Positions 36,805 through 46,610 of a DNA stretch of 64,000 bases are shown in pieces. A model generated the notes under the pieces. It saw only the letters and a list, made by a program, of their open reading frames with translations. It was not told the origin of the DNA and did not search any database. Source of the stretch: Mugil cephalus. Taxonomy: Eukaryota > Chordata > Actinopteri > Mugiliformes > Mugilidae. Position 1 is the stretch's first letter; each line of letters begins with the position of its first letter. The stretch covers positions 11,624,175-11,688,174 of the forward strand of contig NC_061789.1 of assembly GCF_022458985.1 (NCBI RefSeq). The letters are read 5' to 3'. A program made the position numbers and the translations under genes.

Positions 36805-37773
36805 TTAATGTCTTTTCTAAACGGAAAATCCAATGACCAAAACATACACGGACCTAAAACTACTGTGTAGTCAGTGCTGAAGACACGGAGATGTATAGGA
36901 TACGGAGGTCACGGACTCATATTCTAATCCTCTCCAACAGATAGGCCTACTGTGAATCCACAACCGGAAGAGCTGAGGATCGTCCTGGTTGGGAAGTTGG
37001 GAGTTGGGAAGACCTCTGCAGGAAACATCATCCTGAGTGGAACACAGCCATTCCCAAAACCTACATCCTCTTATGGGCTCAACACAAAAAAGTGTCAAAA
37101 GAAATCAGAGATGGTTGGTGATAAAAAAGTGGTTGTAGTTGACACCCCAGGCCTGTGCAGCATTGGGTCCCTGTCTGAGGAAGACGCGGTGAAAGAGCTG
37201 AAGAAGTCCGTCAAACTGGTCAAACCGGGTCCTCATGTGTTCCTGCTTGTGATGAGATATGGGAAAGACTTCACAAAAGAGGAAGAAAAAACACTGGAGA
37301 TTCTGCAGTGCACTTTTGGCAAAGAATTTCTGCGCTACACTGTGATCTTGTTCACCCATACAGAGGACGTGGGTGAAAATAAAATCAGTGATTTTATTAA
37401 TTCAGATAAAAATATAGACCTCAAACAATTAATCGATGACAACGGTTTGCAATACCACTTTTTTAACATCAATGTAAATGGTGACCCTAAAAACCCTCCA
37501 CTGCTGAGCAGGATCCCAAAAGAAGGTTTTTACCATATTCAACTGCTCATACAGGCGGAAAATGCACTGAAACTGCAGAGAAGGGAAGGCGATTTAAAAA
37601 CTCTTAAAGTATCTGTTATAGGTGGATTAGCTGCTGGAGCTGTGATCGGGCAATGTATTTCTGAGGGTGAGCTGACGTCCAAGATGGCAGCTTTGCTAGG
37701 AGCTGTATTGGGTGGGATACTGGCCTTTATAATAGCACGTTTAGGGATATGCATCAGAGACCTAGTGAAGTGA
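35748..37773 (+). CDS. GIMAP-B, right copy: intact GTPase of immunity-associated protein (AIG1 family)
   Basis: Exon 1 35,748-35,784 (MASEGDSELAEL, donor gtgagt) and exon 2 36,941-37,773 join in phase 1 to give about 289 residues. The GTPase exon has no ATG before the P-loop; a GTG-based start at 36,952 is an artefact, and the splice acceptor tctccaacag gives the true frame. Motifs: G1 GKLGVGKT (about 30-37), switch threonine in LNTKKCQ (about 61), G3 DTPG (80-83), the GIMAP-typical PGPHVFLLV box (108-116), and G4-like FTHTED (150-155). The C-terminus has two hydrophobic stretches (VIGGLAAGAVIG and MAALLGAVLGGILAFIIARL), suggesting membrane anchoring as in several GIMAPs. GIMAPs regulate lymphocyte survival and vesicle or organelle contacts in vertebrates. 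The left copy is a pseudogene, so this is the only working B gene here. Confidence 0.9.
36748..36805. repeat. (ATT)n microsatellite (right arm)
   Basis: About 19 uninterrupted units in GIMAP-B intron 1. The left-arm partner is shorter and interrupted. Confidence 0.9.
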
Positions 37774-38892
37774 TGCATCATATAGTGAGTTGTCAAAAGT
37801 TCTCCTATCTCCAAGGGCCAGTTTGTTCAAAATTAATCTCATCAGATTTTAGTTATCGAACTGGATCCAATTTTGAAAATGGGTTGTTCAAAAAGGCAAG
37901 AAGGATTCTGAATTCGGATAAGATAACATAATCCAATCCTAGTTTCAATCTGGATCAAACCTCAAAACGTTTCAGCTGGATTTGGATAACTTTGATCCAA
38001 AAACAAACAAGGGGTAGGATTTCAAGGTGGATTTCAGGAAAAAAATGTAGTGAAACTCATAAACTAGTCAAAAAATACAACATTTGTATCATTTAGTGTA
38101 TATACTTGTATTCATATTTTGCACTTGACTTGTAGATAAAGCAGGCATAGGCTAACAATTAATCCTTTCAGTGTAGTAAAGTCAAAATAAAATATCCCCC
38201 AACACGTTTCAATAATAAACAAAAATAATTATTATGCATCTTGAAAATGTCTACTTTTTTTTTTTTTTTTTAAATATCTACAATGTATTTGTTTATGTAT
38301 ATTTGTTTATTTGTTGTGGCTCAGATGAGGGGTCATAAGAGAAATTATAAATAAAGTGGATATTTATGTTATTTTTGTGTTTTCCCTTAAAATAAGAACT
38401 TAAAAAGTGTGTAACTGAAAAACTAAGACGGATTACCTGATTCTGAATAGTAAAAAATGGGATTTCCAGTTACGGACAATTTTGATCTGGATTAAAACTG
38501 ACCCCAAATGTCTTCTAAAGGAGATCTGTATATATTCAGTTATTTCAATGTATTGTTCTTTATTTGTTTTTATGTCTTAGCCTAAAAACCAGACTATTGT
38601 GACTGAATTGACTATATTCTTTTGTTGTTGTTTTTTACTGTGTAAATAAAGAGTAAAAACACCCCATAAATAGTATGTTTGACAGTTACTTCTTGTAGTT
38701 AAAGTGTTTAAATGTGGAACAAATGTTCAGGTCATTACAGCTTTGATCTTTATTCACTCTGATCAAATGATCTGATGATAACGTGTATTTTTGTTGCTTG
38801 ATCTGTATTTCTCCTGAATCAACTTTACTTTGTGAGATTATTAACAAATCTTTTTTTTTTTTTGTTCTTTTTTGGTTCTTTGGCTAAAGTCA

Positions 38893-38928
<36 letters not shown>

Positions 38929-40860
38929 AGTTTCATTTTGCTGGTTTCATTGTTTCAGCTTCAGTCCAGAAGGTTTGTCTGGAAACAGTTGGAGCCGTGT
39001 CTGAATGATACTGAAAAAAAAAACAAAAAACAGATCAAGCTAAAAGTAAGCTGAAAGACGCCAAAATACAAAACAAAACTAATTGTCTAGGAAGCCTGCA
39101 CAAAACATCAAAAACATGTCAAATGTTAACTTGATGATTTAATGTTTAAATGTGAAAAATCATGAATGACTGCCCATGTAGCAGCAATTCATTAAATTCC
39201 AAGTTGATTTAACGATTGCAACTGAAATCCTGTCTATCAGTGCCTTTGCCCATTATTTCACTTACAAATCAAGGAGTCACCGGTTGCTGGCCAGAATAAA
39301 AAAAAAACAACAACACACAACTGAGGCAAAAGAAAAACAGCCACACAAAAAAACAAACATATATATATATACAGTGTGTATATATATATATATATATCTT
39401 CACTATCTGTATCTCTGTTTATAATTATAACTATATACATATTTTAATTATTTAGGTGGATATCCTATAGAGGTTTACCAAATCCAACAAAACCAACAAA
39501 AAGTGGAGTTCTGTGGAGCATACCAAGGGTAAATATATATATACATATATATGTGTGTGTGTGTGTGTGTTGCTTCAAACACGCTACATGTAATTTGTAA
39601 CCCCTAACACAAACTACACTTCAAATATCATAGTTCACTCATTTAACACAAATCATGGCAAGTAATTAGTGAGTGTGTGTGGGTGAGTAGGGAATATGGT
39701 GGATCAGAGGGGATGAACCTGGATTTCTTCTCTCCAGCTCACAGATGTCACTCATTTGTTACCCTTACAGATAGCAAAGACACTGATTAACATATATATG
39801 CACAAACACATATGAACACCCTGTTACTACGATAGGAAAATAGTAGAGAAAGAACAACAGAGAGAGAGAGCATTCACGTAGTATCTGTTGTTCTCATCTG
39901 ATTCCTGGCATTATTTTGATGTCATCTCTGGATAAAGAACAAGGAAATCTCAGTCAGCTGAAGATGAGTCTTAACAGGTCAGAATGGAAGTGTAGACGGG
40001 CTCTCTTCAGAGTGAAATAATTCAAAAGCTTGATACTTGCCATGATCTCAGAAAACCTGTTGCCAGTGAAGCCTGTCAGAGCTGGTCCAGATATCACCGC
40101 GGACGTTACTCCCCGCGTTCGCGTGACAGAAGACAGATGTAAAAGGTGTTGAAAATACGCTCTTGTTTTATTGGCATGTAAAATAACATGAGATTAGATA
40201 AGGCGTAGTTTTTGTAGCAACCATAAATGCAAGTTTGGAAGATGTGTTTATGAAATAACAAGCAACAGTAGCATGTATAAACTTTCTGATTTATGATACG
40301 GAGCTATTAGGCTGAGCAGGGAGTCCCAGACATCCCTCTCCCTAGTGGCACAATCTGGTTCATCATGAGGTCTTTCAAGACAATTCAGATATTTAATCTC
40401 CTCCACAGGGTCTATATATAAATATATAAATATATATATATATATATATATGCACTAATGTGACAATATTTTCAGTCTTTGATCGATTATTGACTGTTGA
40501 CATAGGTAACCATGTTTCTGCTTCTGCTTCTGGAAGATGCGGTGTCCCCCAAGGTTGTACTTTGGGCCCCATTAAATTTTCATTCATTGCCAAAAAGACC
40601 TGAACCATTTTCTACAACTGTTCCAGATTACTATGTCTGGGTATTTGCAAAACACCAAGTCCTATGTTGTACTGCCTGTCACAGTTGGGTGTTTAGCTAT
40701 GGGAAAGTAGTTGACCAACCACTGTAACATTTCTGATCTGTGGGGACTACAACACCTAACGTCACATATTACAGCAACCGAGACCTGGTACAGTCCTGGT
40801 ACCAGGCTTGAGGAGGTGTACGTCTCAATGTTGTTTGAACCTCTGTTTTTCTGTTCCCAG
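37774..40860. other. Right-arm intergenic DNA between GIMAP-B and GIMAP-A
   Basis: Mirror of 11,626-13,836 plus a block of about 1 kb at 39,430-40,440 absent from the left arm. It holds a 34-base poly(A) run (38,894-38,927; only about 6 bases on the left), TA tracts (39,360-39,400, 40,420-40,452) and a GT run (39,553-39,570). The LINE RT fragment lies near 40,535-40,610. No gene seen. Confidence 0.55.
39430..40440. other. Right-arm-only block of about 1 kb
   Basis: The left arm goes straight across a TA/CA tract here (about 12,000-12,080). The right arm has about 1,000 extra bases bounded on both sides by TA repeats. I recognise no coding sequence or terminal repeats. It is either an insertion on the right or a deletion on the left mediated by the TA tracts. 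Confidence 0.6.
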
Positions 40861-40874
40861 TTGCATCTGTGAGA

Positions 40875-40950
40875 AGCTGACTGTTTCTCAAACTGGTTAG
40901 GTGACATGTTCAAGGGGAGGGAACCGCAGTGGCTTTGTAATATAAATAAG
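40875..40950 (+). promoter_or_regulatory. GIMAP-A promoter, right copy
   Basis: tttctcaaactggttaggtg, aaggggagggaaccgcagtg and TATAAATA (40,941-40,948), about 80 bases before the ATG at 41,030. It aligns with the GIMAP-C promoter over about 75 bases. Confidence 0.65.
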
Positions 40951-41029
40951 GCTAACGCACTGTACAGTTACACAACATAAAGACAACTGTGAAGACTTCA
41001 AAGACCAACGGATTTTGCAAGACATAACA

Positions 41030-42411
41030 ATGGGTAAGGACATTTCATATTGTTTAATCTAGAGCATTTTGTTGTTTTTGTCTGAATAGTAGTGTTGTTT
41101 AACGTCTTGTTAATATTTGTGCTGCGTGAACAGAAAGACAAGCAAAGAATTATATCAATCTTAACATTTAAGTGTCTAGTATATAGTACAAATGACATGG
41201 TCTTACAATTAAGATACAACATGCAAAATAGAAAAATGTGAAAGCAGAGACCCAACAGAAAAGTGATTTTAATGCGAGAGGGTAAAGCTGTGCTCAGTAT
41301 AGGAAATATTACTGTGGGTTTTGACGGTGGTGGCTTTCTGCATGGGACGAGGGGCAGAATCTGATGAGCTAGACCTGGAGCTTGTGAATGTGAAGGGTTG
41401 CAGTGGTTGTTTTGTGGAGTTTTGAAGTAACAGGGGAAAAAACACAAACTACACTTGGAACAGGCTGGTATGTTTCTGCCACGAAGTAAAAGACAGTTAG
41501 ACCGGCCATGTGGGAAGGGAACACATGGGCTAAATACAAGGGGAACAATAAGGCACAGGTGAGACACATCAGGGTGGGGCTTCAAAATAAAACGGGAAAT
41601 CCCCACGAAACATAGATACAGTGAAGCACAACCAGATGCTGCCGAGCTGGATGTGACAACTACACAGCAAATTCACATCTGTTGAGAGATTAAAACAGAA
41701 TTTGGTTTGAAAAGATCAATAATATTAACAATGTCTGTGTGAACCTCTCCTGCAGAGGAGCTCAGGATTGTGGTGGTGGGAAAGGTTGGAGCCGGGAAAA
41801 CTTCACTCATCAACACCATCCTTGGGAAGGAGAGTACAGCAGAGTACTGTGGTTCAGAGTGCGAGGTGACCCAAGGAGTGTATGAGAAGGAGCCGGTGGT
41901 TTTCATCGATACTCCTGGTCTTCTCCGCACCGACTTAACTAAAGAGAAGTTAACAGAGGAGCTCTTGAAATGCATCCTACGTGCTGCTCCTGGTCCTCAC
42001 GTGTTCCTGTATGTGAAGGAGAAGGAGCCTTTTACTACAGAGGAAGAGCGCGCTGTGAAGCATCTTGAAAGGATTTTTAAAAATTCGAAGGCGTTCTTCT
42101 TGGGCGTTGTCATGAGTGATGAAATCATAACTGAGGAAGATTGCGCTATAATACAGAGGAGCTTCATGGGAAAATTTGGCGGATGCATTGTTTTCAACAC
42201 AGAAGAGCCCAACGTGTCCGAGCTAGTGAAGAAGATCAAGGAGATGGCTGAGAAACAGGGACATTACACCAATGAACTGAGCAAGAAGACAAAGACAATC
42301 AGCAAGAATCAAGACAAAACAGTCAAAGCTACTGTTAAAAAAATACAGCGTGGTCTTGTGGAGTTTTATCACTCACTGAAAATACATCTTAGCCAGTTAT
42401 TAGATATTTAG
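41030..42411 (+). CDS. GIMAP-A, right copy: intact AIG1-type GTPase
   Basis: Exon 1 is only ATGG (41,030-41,033, donor gtaagg). Exon 2 is 41,756-42,411 (acceptor ctctcctgcag). They join to MEELRIVVVGK, giving 219 residues. Motifs: G1 GKVGAGKT (about 10-17), G3 DTPG (53-56), the GIMAP PGPHVFLYVK box and EPNVSELVKKIKE. The C-terminal third is Lys-rich and amphipathic (KKTKTISKNQDKTVKATVKK), without a clear transmembrane segment. The short size is typical of small fish GIMAPs, and cytosolic GTP binding is expected. A phase-1 intron right after the start is shared with B and C. The four-base coding first exon is inferred from phase and from homology to GIMAP-C exon 1 and leader. Confidence 0.88.
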
Positions 42412-42466
42412 ACGGTTAAAATGCACCCTACTGCAAATTAACCAAGGAAAAGCTAAGAAGCGAGGA

Positions 42467-42472
42467 AATAAA
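42467..42472 (+). terminator. GIMAP-A (right) polyadenylation signal
   Basis: AATAAA about 55 bases after the stop codon. Confidence 0.6.
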
Positions 42473-42829
42473 GCACAGAGCTATAGATGTCGATATATAG
42501 TGAGTGAAACGCGTCCATTCCCAAAACCTACGTCCCCTTTTGGACTCAAAACAAAGACTTGGATTTGATTAATAATAAGAATTCCAGTGAATAAATCCCC
42601 AAAACACACGTAAGGATAAGTGATTAAATAACAGCTATCAAAGAACATGTGATTCAAAGTAAAAAAAAAAAAAAAGAAAGAAAAAATCTAAATTTAACTT
42701 CAGAAAAAAAATCTTTTCAAAATATGGTGAATACACCAATATTAGTAGGATAATAATATTTTCAATATTACTTGAATAAATATTAATATCAAAGTTGTAA
42801 TTCTTTGAAATAAAATGCGTGGACTTTAT

Positions 42830-43427
42830 TCTTGATTTTTTTTTTCTTTTTTGCCCTATATGTCTTTTAGAAACACATGGAAGTACAAAAGTATGCAACT
42901 AATCCTGTAACTCATTATAATGATGACGCCTTCTCAAAATAAAGTTTTAGAAACAAACAACTGTCACCGTGACAAACCTGTCACTATCTGTAGCTCGTGT
43001 TGTTGTTTACTGTATTTATACATAACAGCCAAATGCTTAATTATAAATTAGCTGTACTATTGTCACTCCAGTGCTGTTCAGTTTGTTTCTGCCTGTTAAA
43101 GAGGAGGAGAACCAGAAACACACGAAACCTGGGTCCTCCTTAAGAGAAACCACATCCTATTAGCTTAGCTTAGCATGAACACTGAAAAAATGTAGCTAAT
43201 CCACCAGCTCTCCTCTTTAGCTCATCATTAGCTAGCACACCTCAAAAATGAGCCAGGGAGTGATGTCACAGCTGTCAGGGTCACATGACTGGAAATAAAC
43301 AACCCTTTAAGACACTCTACAGTATGGACGTTGAGGATGAAGTGAGTCAGTGTTGTCATGGTAACTGTCACTGAGCATGATGATGATGATGATGATGAAC
43401 GGAGGCTGCCTTGGTTTAGAGTGAGTA
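42830..43427 (-). pseudogene. Orphan copy of MXRA7 stop codon and 3' UTR
   Basis: The reverse complement matches 8,986 to about 9,600: the last codons (TACTCACTCTAA), the atcatcatc run and the 3' UTR through the AATAAA signal. No upstream MXRA7 exon sequence follows beyond 43,427. It is the outer end of the right arm. Confidence 0.88.
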
Positions 43428-43841
43428 CCCACTTAACATTAGACGTCTGATGGACGTGCAGATCACGTCTATATCGCGTCCATTGGTCCACGACCATTTG
43501 GACGTAGAACTGGGTCACTCTTTTGGAGGATATTTAGACGTCTAGAATAGGTGCAGTTTTTTTTATATATCAAAATTGTTACCAATATGAATAATAAGAA
43601 TATAAATTATGTGAGATTAAACACCATTTTGTTATTTAGTTATTTATTGAGTAGGCCTACATGTTATTATTTTTTGTTTGTTTTCATGTTTATGTTTTCC
43701 CTCTGTCTTAATGGAATCGGGCCGCTAGGCTAACATTAGCTCTGCACCACAGCCAAACCATAACAAATTATCACACTCATCATCATGTTTGTATTTTGTA
43801 TTGACGTTTACTTATTTGGTGTCATCGTGATTGTCCAGGCA
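43428..43841. other. Sequence just outside the right arm
   Basis: 43,440-43,545 is rich in gacgt motifs (agacgtctgatggacgtg and similar), resembling a known style of fish dispersed repeat. No gene is seen before the small ORF. Confidence 0.35.
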
Positions 43842-43997
43842 ATGCAAGCCCGCATCAGAGAGCTCTTTGAGCGGCTTGAAAACAGAGACCGCCACAGCAG
43901 AGCCTCTCAGCGCATGACGAAGGATGCGTTCAAGCTCATTCTGCTGGGACTGGGTGTATTCTGCGTCGGGCTTTTCGTGGCTTTTATCTTCGCCTGA
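43842..43997 (+). CDS. Small ORF, possible tail-anchored membrane peptide (51 residues)
   Basis: ATG at 43,842 (purine at -3) to TGA at 43,997 encodes a charged N-terminus (MQARIRELFERLENRDRHSR), then FKLILLGLGVFCVGLFVAFI, a clear single membrane span, ending at FA. The N-terminal half looks helical and amphipathic. A splice-acceptor-like tgattgtccag lies just before it, so it may be the last exon of a gene whose 5' exon is elsewhere. AATAAA follows near 44,263. I do not recognise the family; size and layout resemble small single-pass peptides such as regulins, but that is not an identification. Confidence 0.5.
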   Translation: MQARIRELFERLENRDRHSRASQRMTKDAFKLILLGLGVFCVGLFVAFIFA

Positions 43998-44689
43998 AGC
44001 TGCAATCTCTGCAACTCTGCAACGATGCAGCAGCGAAACACACGGTGTTGTGCGACTACACCGGCACACAGCGCCATCTACAGGCTTCTCTACTCTGTCA
44101 ACTCTTTAGCAACTTTTCAACCTCCAGAGCTCTGGTTCTGAAACATTGAATCACTGTCCTTTCAGTTCAGTTAAGTTTCTTTTAATTTTGTTTCTTTCAA
44201 TTTAATTTTGACCCTAGAATTATACTTGACATTATGGGGTCAAACTAATTTAAAATATTCAATAAAAATAATGATATAAAATAATAAATATTTCTTCGTT
44301 CATTCTGTTTCACTAATAAACTTCACATATGCACAAAGAAAATAAAAAGTCCTTTCTCGCACCAGCTGTTACATGAACATTTAAGTCATCATCAGTATAA
44401 TTACTTTTACATTGGAGAGCATTCCAACAAGAATACGTTTTTTTTGAAAAAATGTATTTATTATACAGTTATTTTTTAATTTGTACTTTCAACATATTAA
44501 AATCATTAATTATTACAGTGTTAGGTGTGAAAAAATGCTGTAAACGGTAACAGCAATAGTTTCTGTTGCTACCCTTTGCCTTCAGACCAATATCAATTCT
44601 TATTGGTACATTTGTTCAAAGTCAGGGATTTTACAGGATTGTAGTCAGGTGCATGATCAACTATCTTCAGTGTAAATAAGAACAAGTGA

Positions 44690-44770
44690 TGGCATGGCCC
44701 CCACAGAGCCCTGATCTCAACATCATGAAGTGTGTCCAGGGTTACATGAGGAGACAGAAGTCTGTATGCT
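44690..44770 (+). mobile_element. Tc1-like transposase C-terminal fragment
   Basis: The frame MAWPPQSPDLNIMKCVQGYM matches the WPxQSPDLNPIE region of Tc1 transposases. It is a short isolated relic. Confidence 0.6.
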
Positions 44771-45618
44771 GAAGATAGTTCTTAATGACCCTGTGATAAA
44801 AATAAACAAACATTATTCATATTTTTGAAGGCATTTTTAGCATTTTCAGGCATTGACATGTAGGTGTCGCTGACCTGCCTAATGTGCCGTCTATCGTCAG
44901 CCACATCCTGAGCATACCAGGATGTGAGCACACCTACTGGATATGCGGAAAGTACATTTTCCAGAGTGGCAGGAACTGTGTTTTTTCTATTTCTTTTTTT
45001 TTTTCTGTTTGTATGGTTCACAAAGCGCCCCCACAACAGTTATGCGCTTTAAAAATTACATTAAGCTCTTAATTTATTTAGTTTACAATTTAAAAGTTCA
45101 TTTTAAGTGTGATTAATTACTTTCTTGATCACCCTTTACTAAAAACGCTTGCAGAAAATGAAACGGCTGCAGGCGCCCCACCCCACGAGTCCTCTGGCTG
45201 TGGTGGGCATCACATCTTTGTTTCTCAAAGGTGGCAACCCTACTTGTAGTATGTTTTTGTTTGAAATAAAATAAATATAGTGATGTCAATTGTCAAATAA
45301 AAAATTTACTGACTTTTTTTTTTTTTACCTACCATGAGGTTCTTTATGAACTTTGTGAACTCTATGCATATTATGGACAAAATTAGCTTTTTCCTATGGC
45401 TTCAAAAGTAGAAAGGTGATTTGTTTTGTGCCACACAATGACTCTAAATATCTTTTTTTTTTTAAGTCAGAGCGCACTGTGTTATGTAATGCACCTGTAC
45501 TTTTTCATTTTATGTTTTATTTCTGCTAATACTGTGCTAGCCCTCATCTGTCTTGTGTCTGTTCAAAAATAATAAAAAAAAAAGTATAAAAAACAAGTTT
45601 ATCGACCAGTTGAGCTTT

Positions 45619-45885
45619 ATGGTTGAGCTCCAGAAGATGGCGGCAGATAGACGCGAGCTTCCTGAAACTTTAACAACGAAGAAGAACTTCTCTACCCACA
45701 ATCCCTTGGCCCTTCCGGTTCCAGCCATTCGACTTCTAAGATGGCGGACCGGCGGAGAAGGAGGAGGCGCGCGTCCCAGGACAGCGAGGACGACGACGAG
45801 TCTGGTTCGGGTTCCGACAGCGGGAGGTCGGGTTCCCCCGCCACCAAGACCCGAGGACGAGAAGCCGACCCGGTGGAGGTGGTAG
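45619..45885 (+). other. Upstream ORF overlapping the CASC3 start
   Basis: ATGs at 45,619 and 45,637 (caga-agATGGCGGC) are in the same frame and open to 45,885, running past the CASC3 ATG at 45,741 in a different frame. If the transcript starts before 45,637, ribosomes using it would bypass the main start. Confidence 0.4.
45630..45750 (+). promoter_or_regulatory. CASC3 core promoter/5' UTR with two YY1-like sites
   Basis: gaagatggcggcag (about 45,633-45,646) matches the YY1 consensus AANATGGCGGC that sits just downstream of the start site in many housekeeping genes. A second aagatggcgga covers the CASC3 ATG. An ETS-like ccttccggttcc lies at about 45,711. There is no TATA box. Motifs are seen; use is inference. 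Confidence 0.5.
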
Positions 45886-46576
45886 CGAGCCGGGTGGAGG
45901 CGAAGAGCGACGTGGAGTCCGAATGTGTGAGTAGCTAGCCGTCTGGTAGCTAACGCTAGCTCGCCGAGCTCAGCTCTCCGTCTCCCGGTCGGGAACGTGA
46001 CACATATCCCTGCCTTCCATTAAAACTTATACTACGATACTACTCCGAGTGTTAACGTTAAATTTAGACGTGAACACATCTGATTTATTGGTGTAAATCG
46101 CTTAATGTTCCGCGTTAGGGTGAAGGAAATGAGTTTCGATGAACAAGTCAGCAGTTTAACCGTCAGTAAGCTCGATTCTGTCTGATATAGAGACTTTTGA
46201 AAATAAATACTTTTTCAGAAGTTGTGTCGGATTTGAATATTTTACTTTACTGTTTGGTTCTCCGCTGGGAAACGAAAAGGCGCCACTTGGAACAAGTCTA
46301 GATGGTCAGCAAATGTGGCAGCGCTCCGGCTCCGGTTCTCGGAAGTGACTTTACGCAGATGCCCCGATCAGGCATAACATTATGACCACTCACAGGAGTA
46401 GAAAATAACATTGTGAACACACCTTGTGACATTACAATGCTCTGCTGGTAAACTTTTGGACCTGACATTCGTGCGGATGTTACTTAGGCATGTGCCACCC
46501 ATCTGGACCAGACTCCCACACCCCGTAGCAGTGACAACCCATGATGGCAGTAGCCACCCCCAGCAGGATGTAGCCT

Positions 46577-46610
<34 letters not shown>

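Larger units (their letters stand above)
27601..43427 (-). repeat. Right arm of giant inverted duplication
   Basis: Reverse-complement partner of 8,986-23,717. It carries the three GIMAP genes on the plus strand, all open. It ends with a copy of the MXRA7 stop codon and 3' UTR in reverse orientation (about 42,830-43,427) with no MXRA7 exons beyond. It is about 1.1 kb longer than the left arm, mainly through a block near 39,430-40,440, a 125-base stretch near 35,330-35,460 and about 90 bases near 27,650-27,740. Confidence 0.95.

Noticed and set aside
36952-37773. GIMAP-B starting at 36,952
   Set aside because: That codon is GTG. The exon opens with a splice acceptor at 36,940 and joins in phase to an ATG exon at 35,748.
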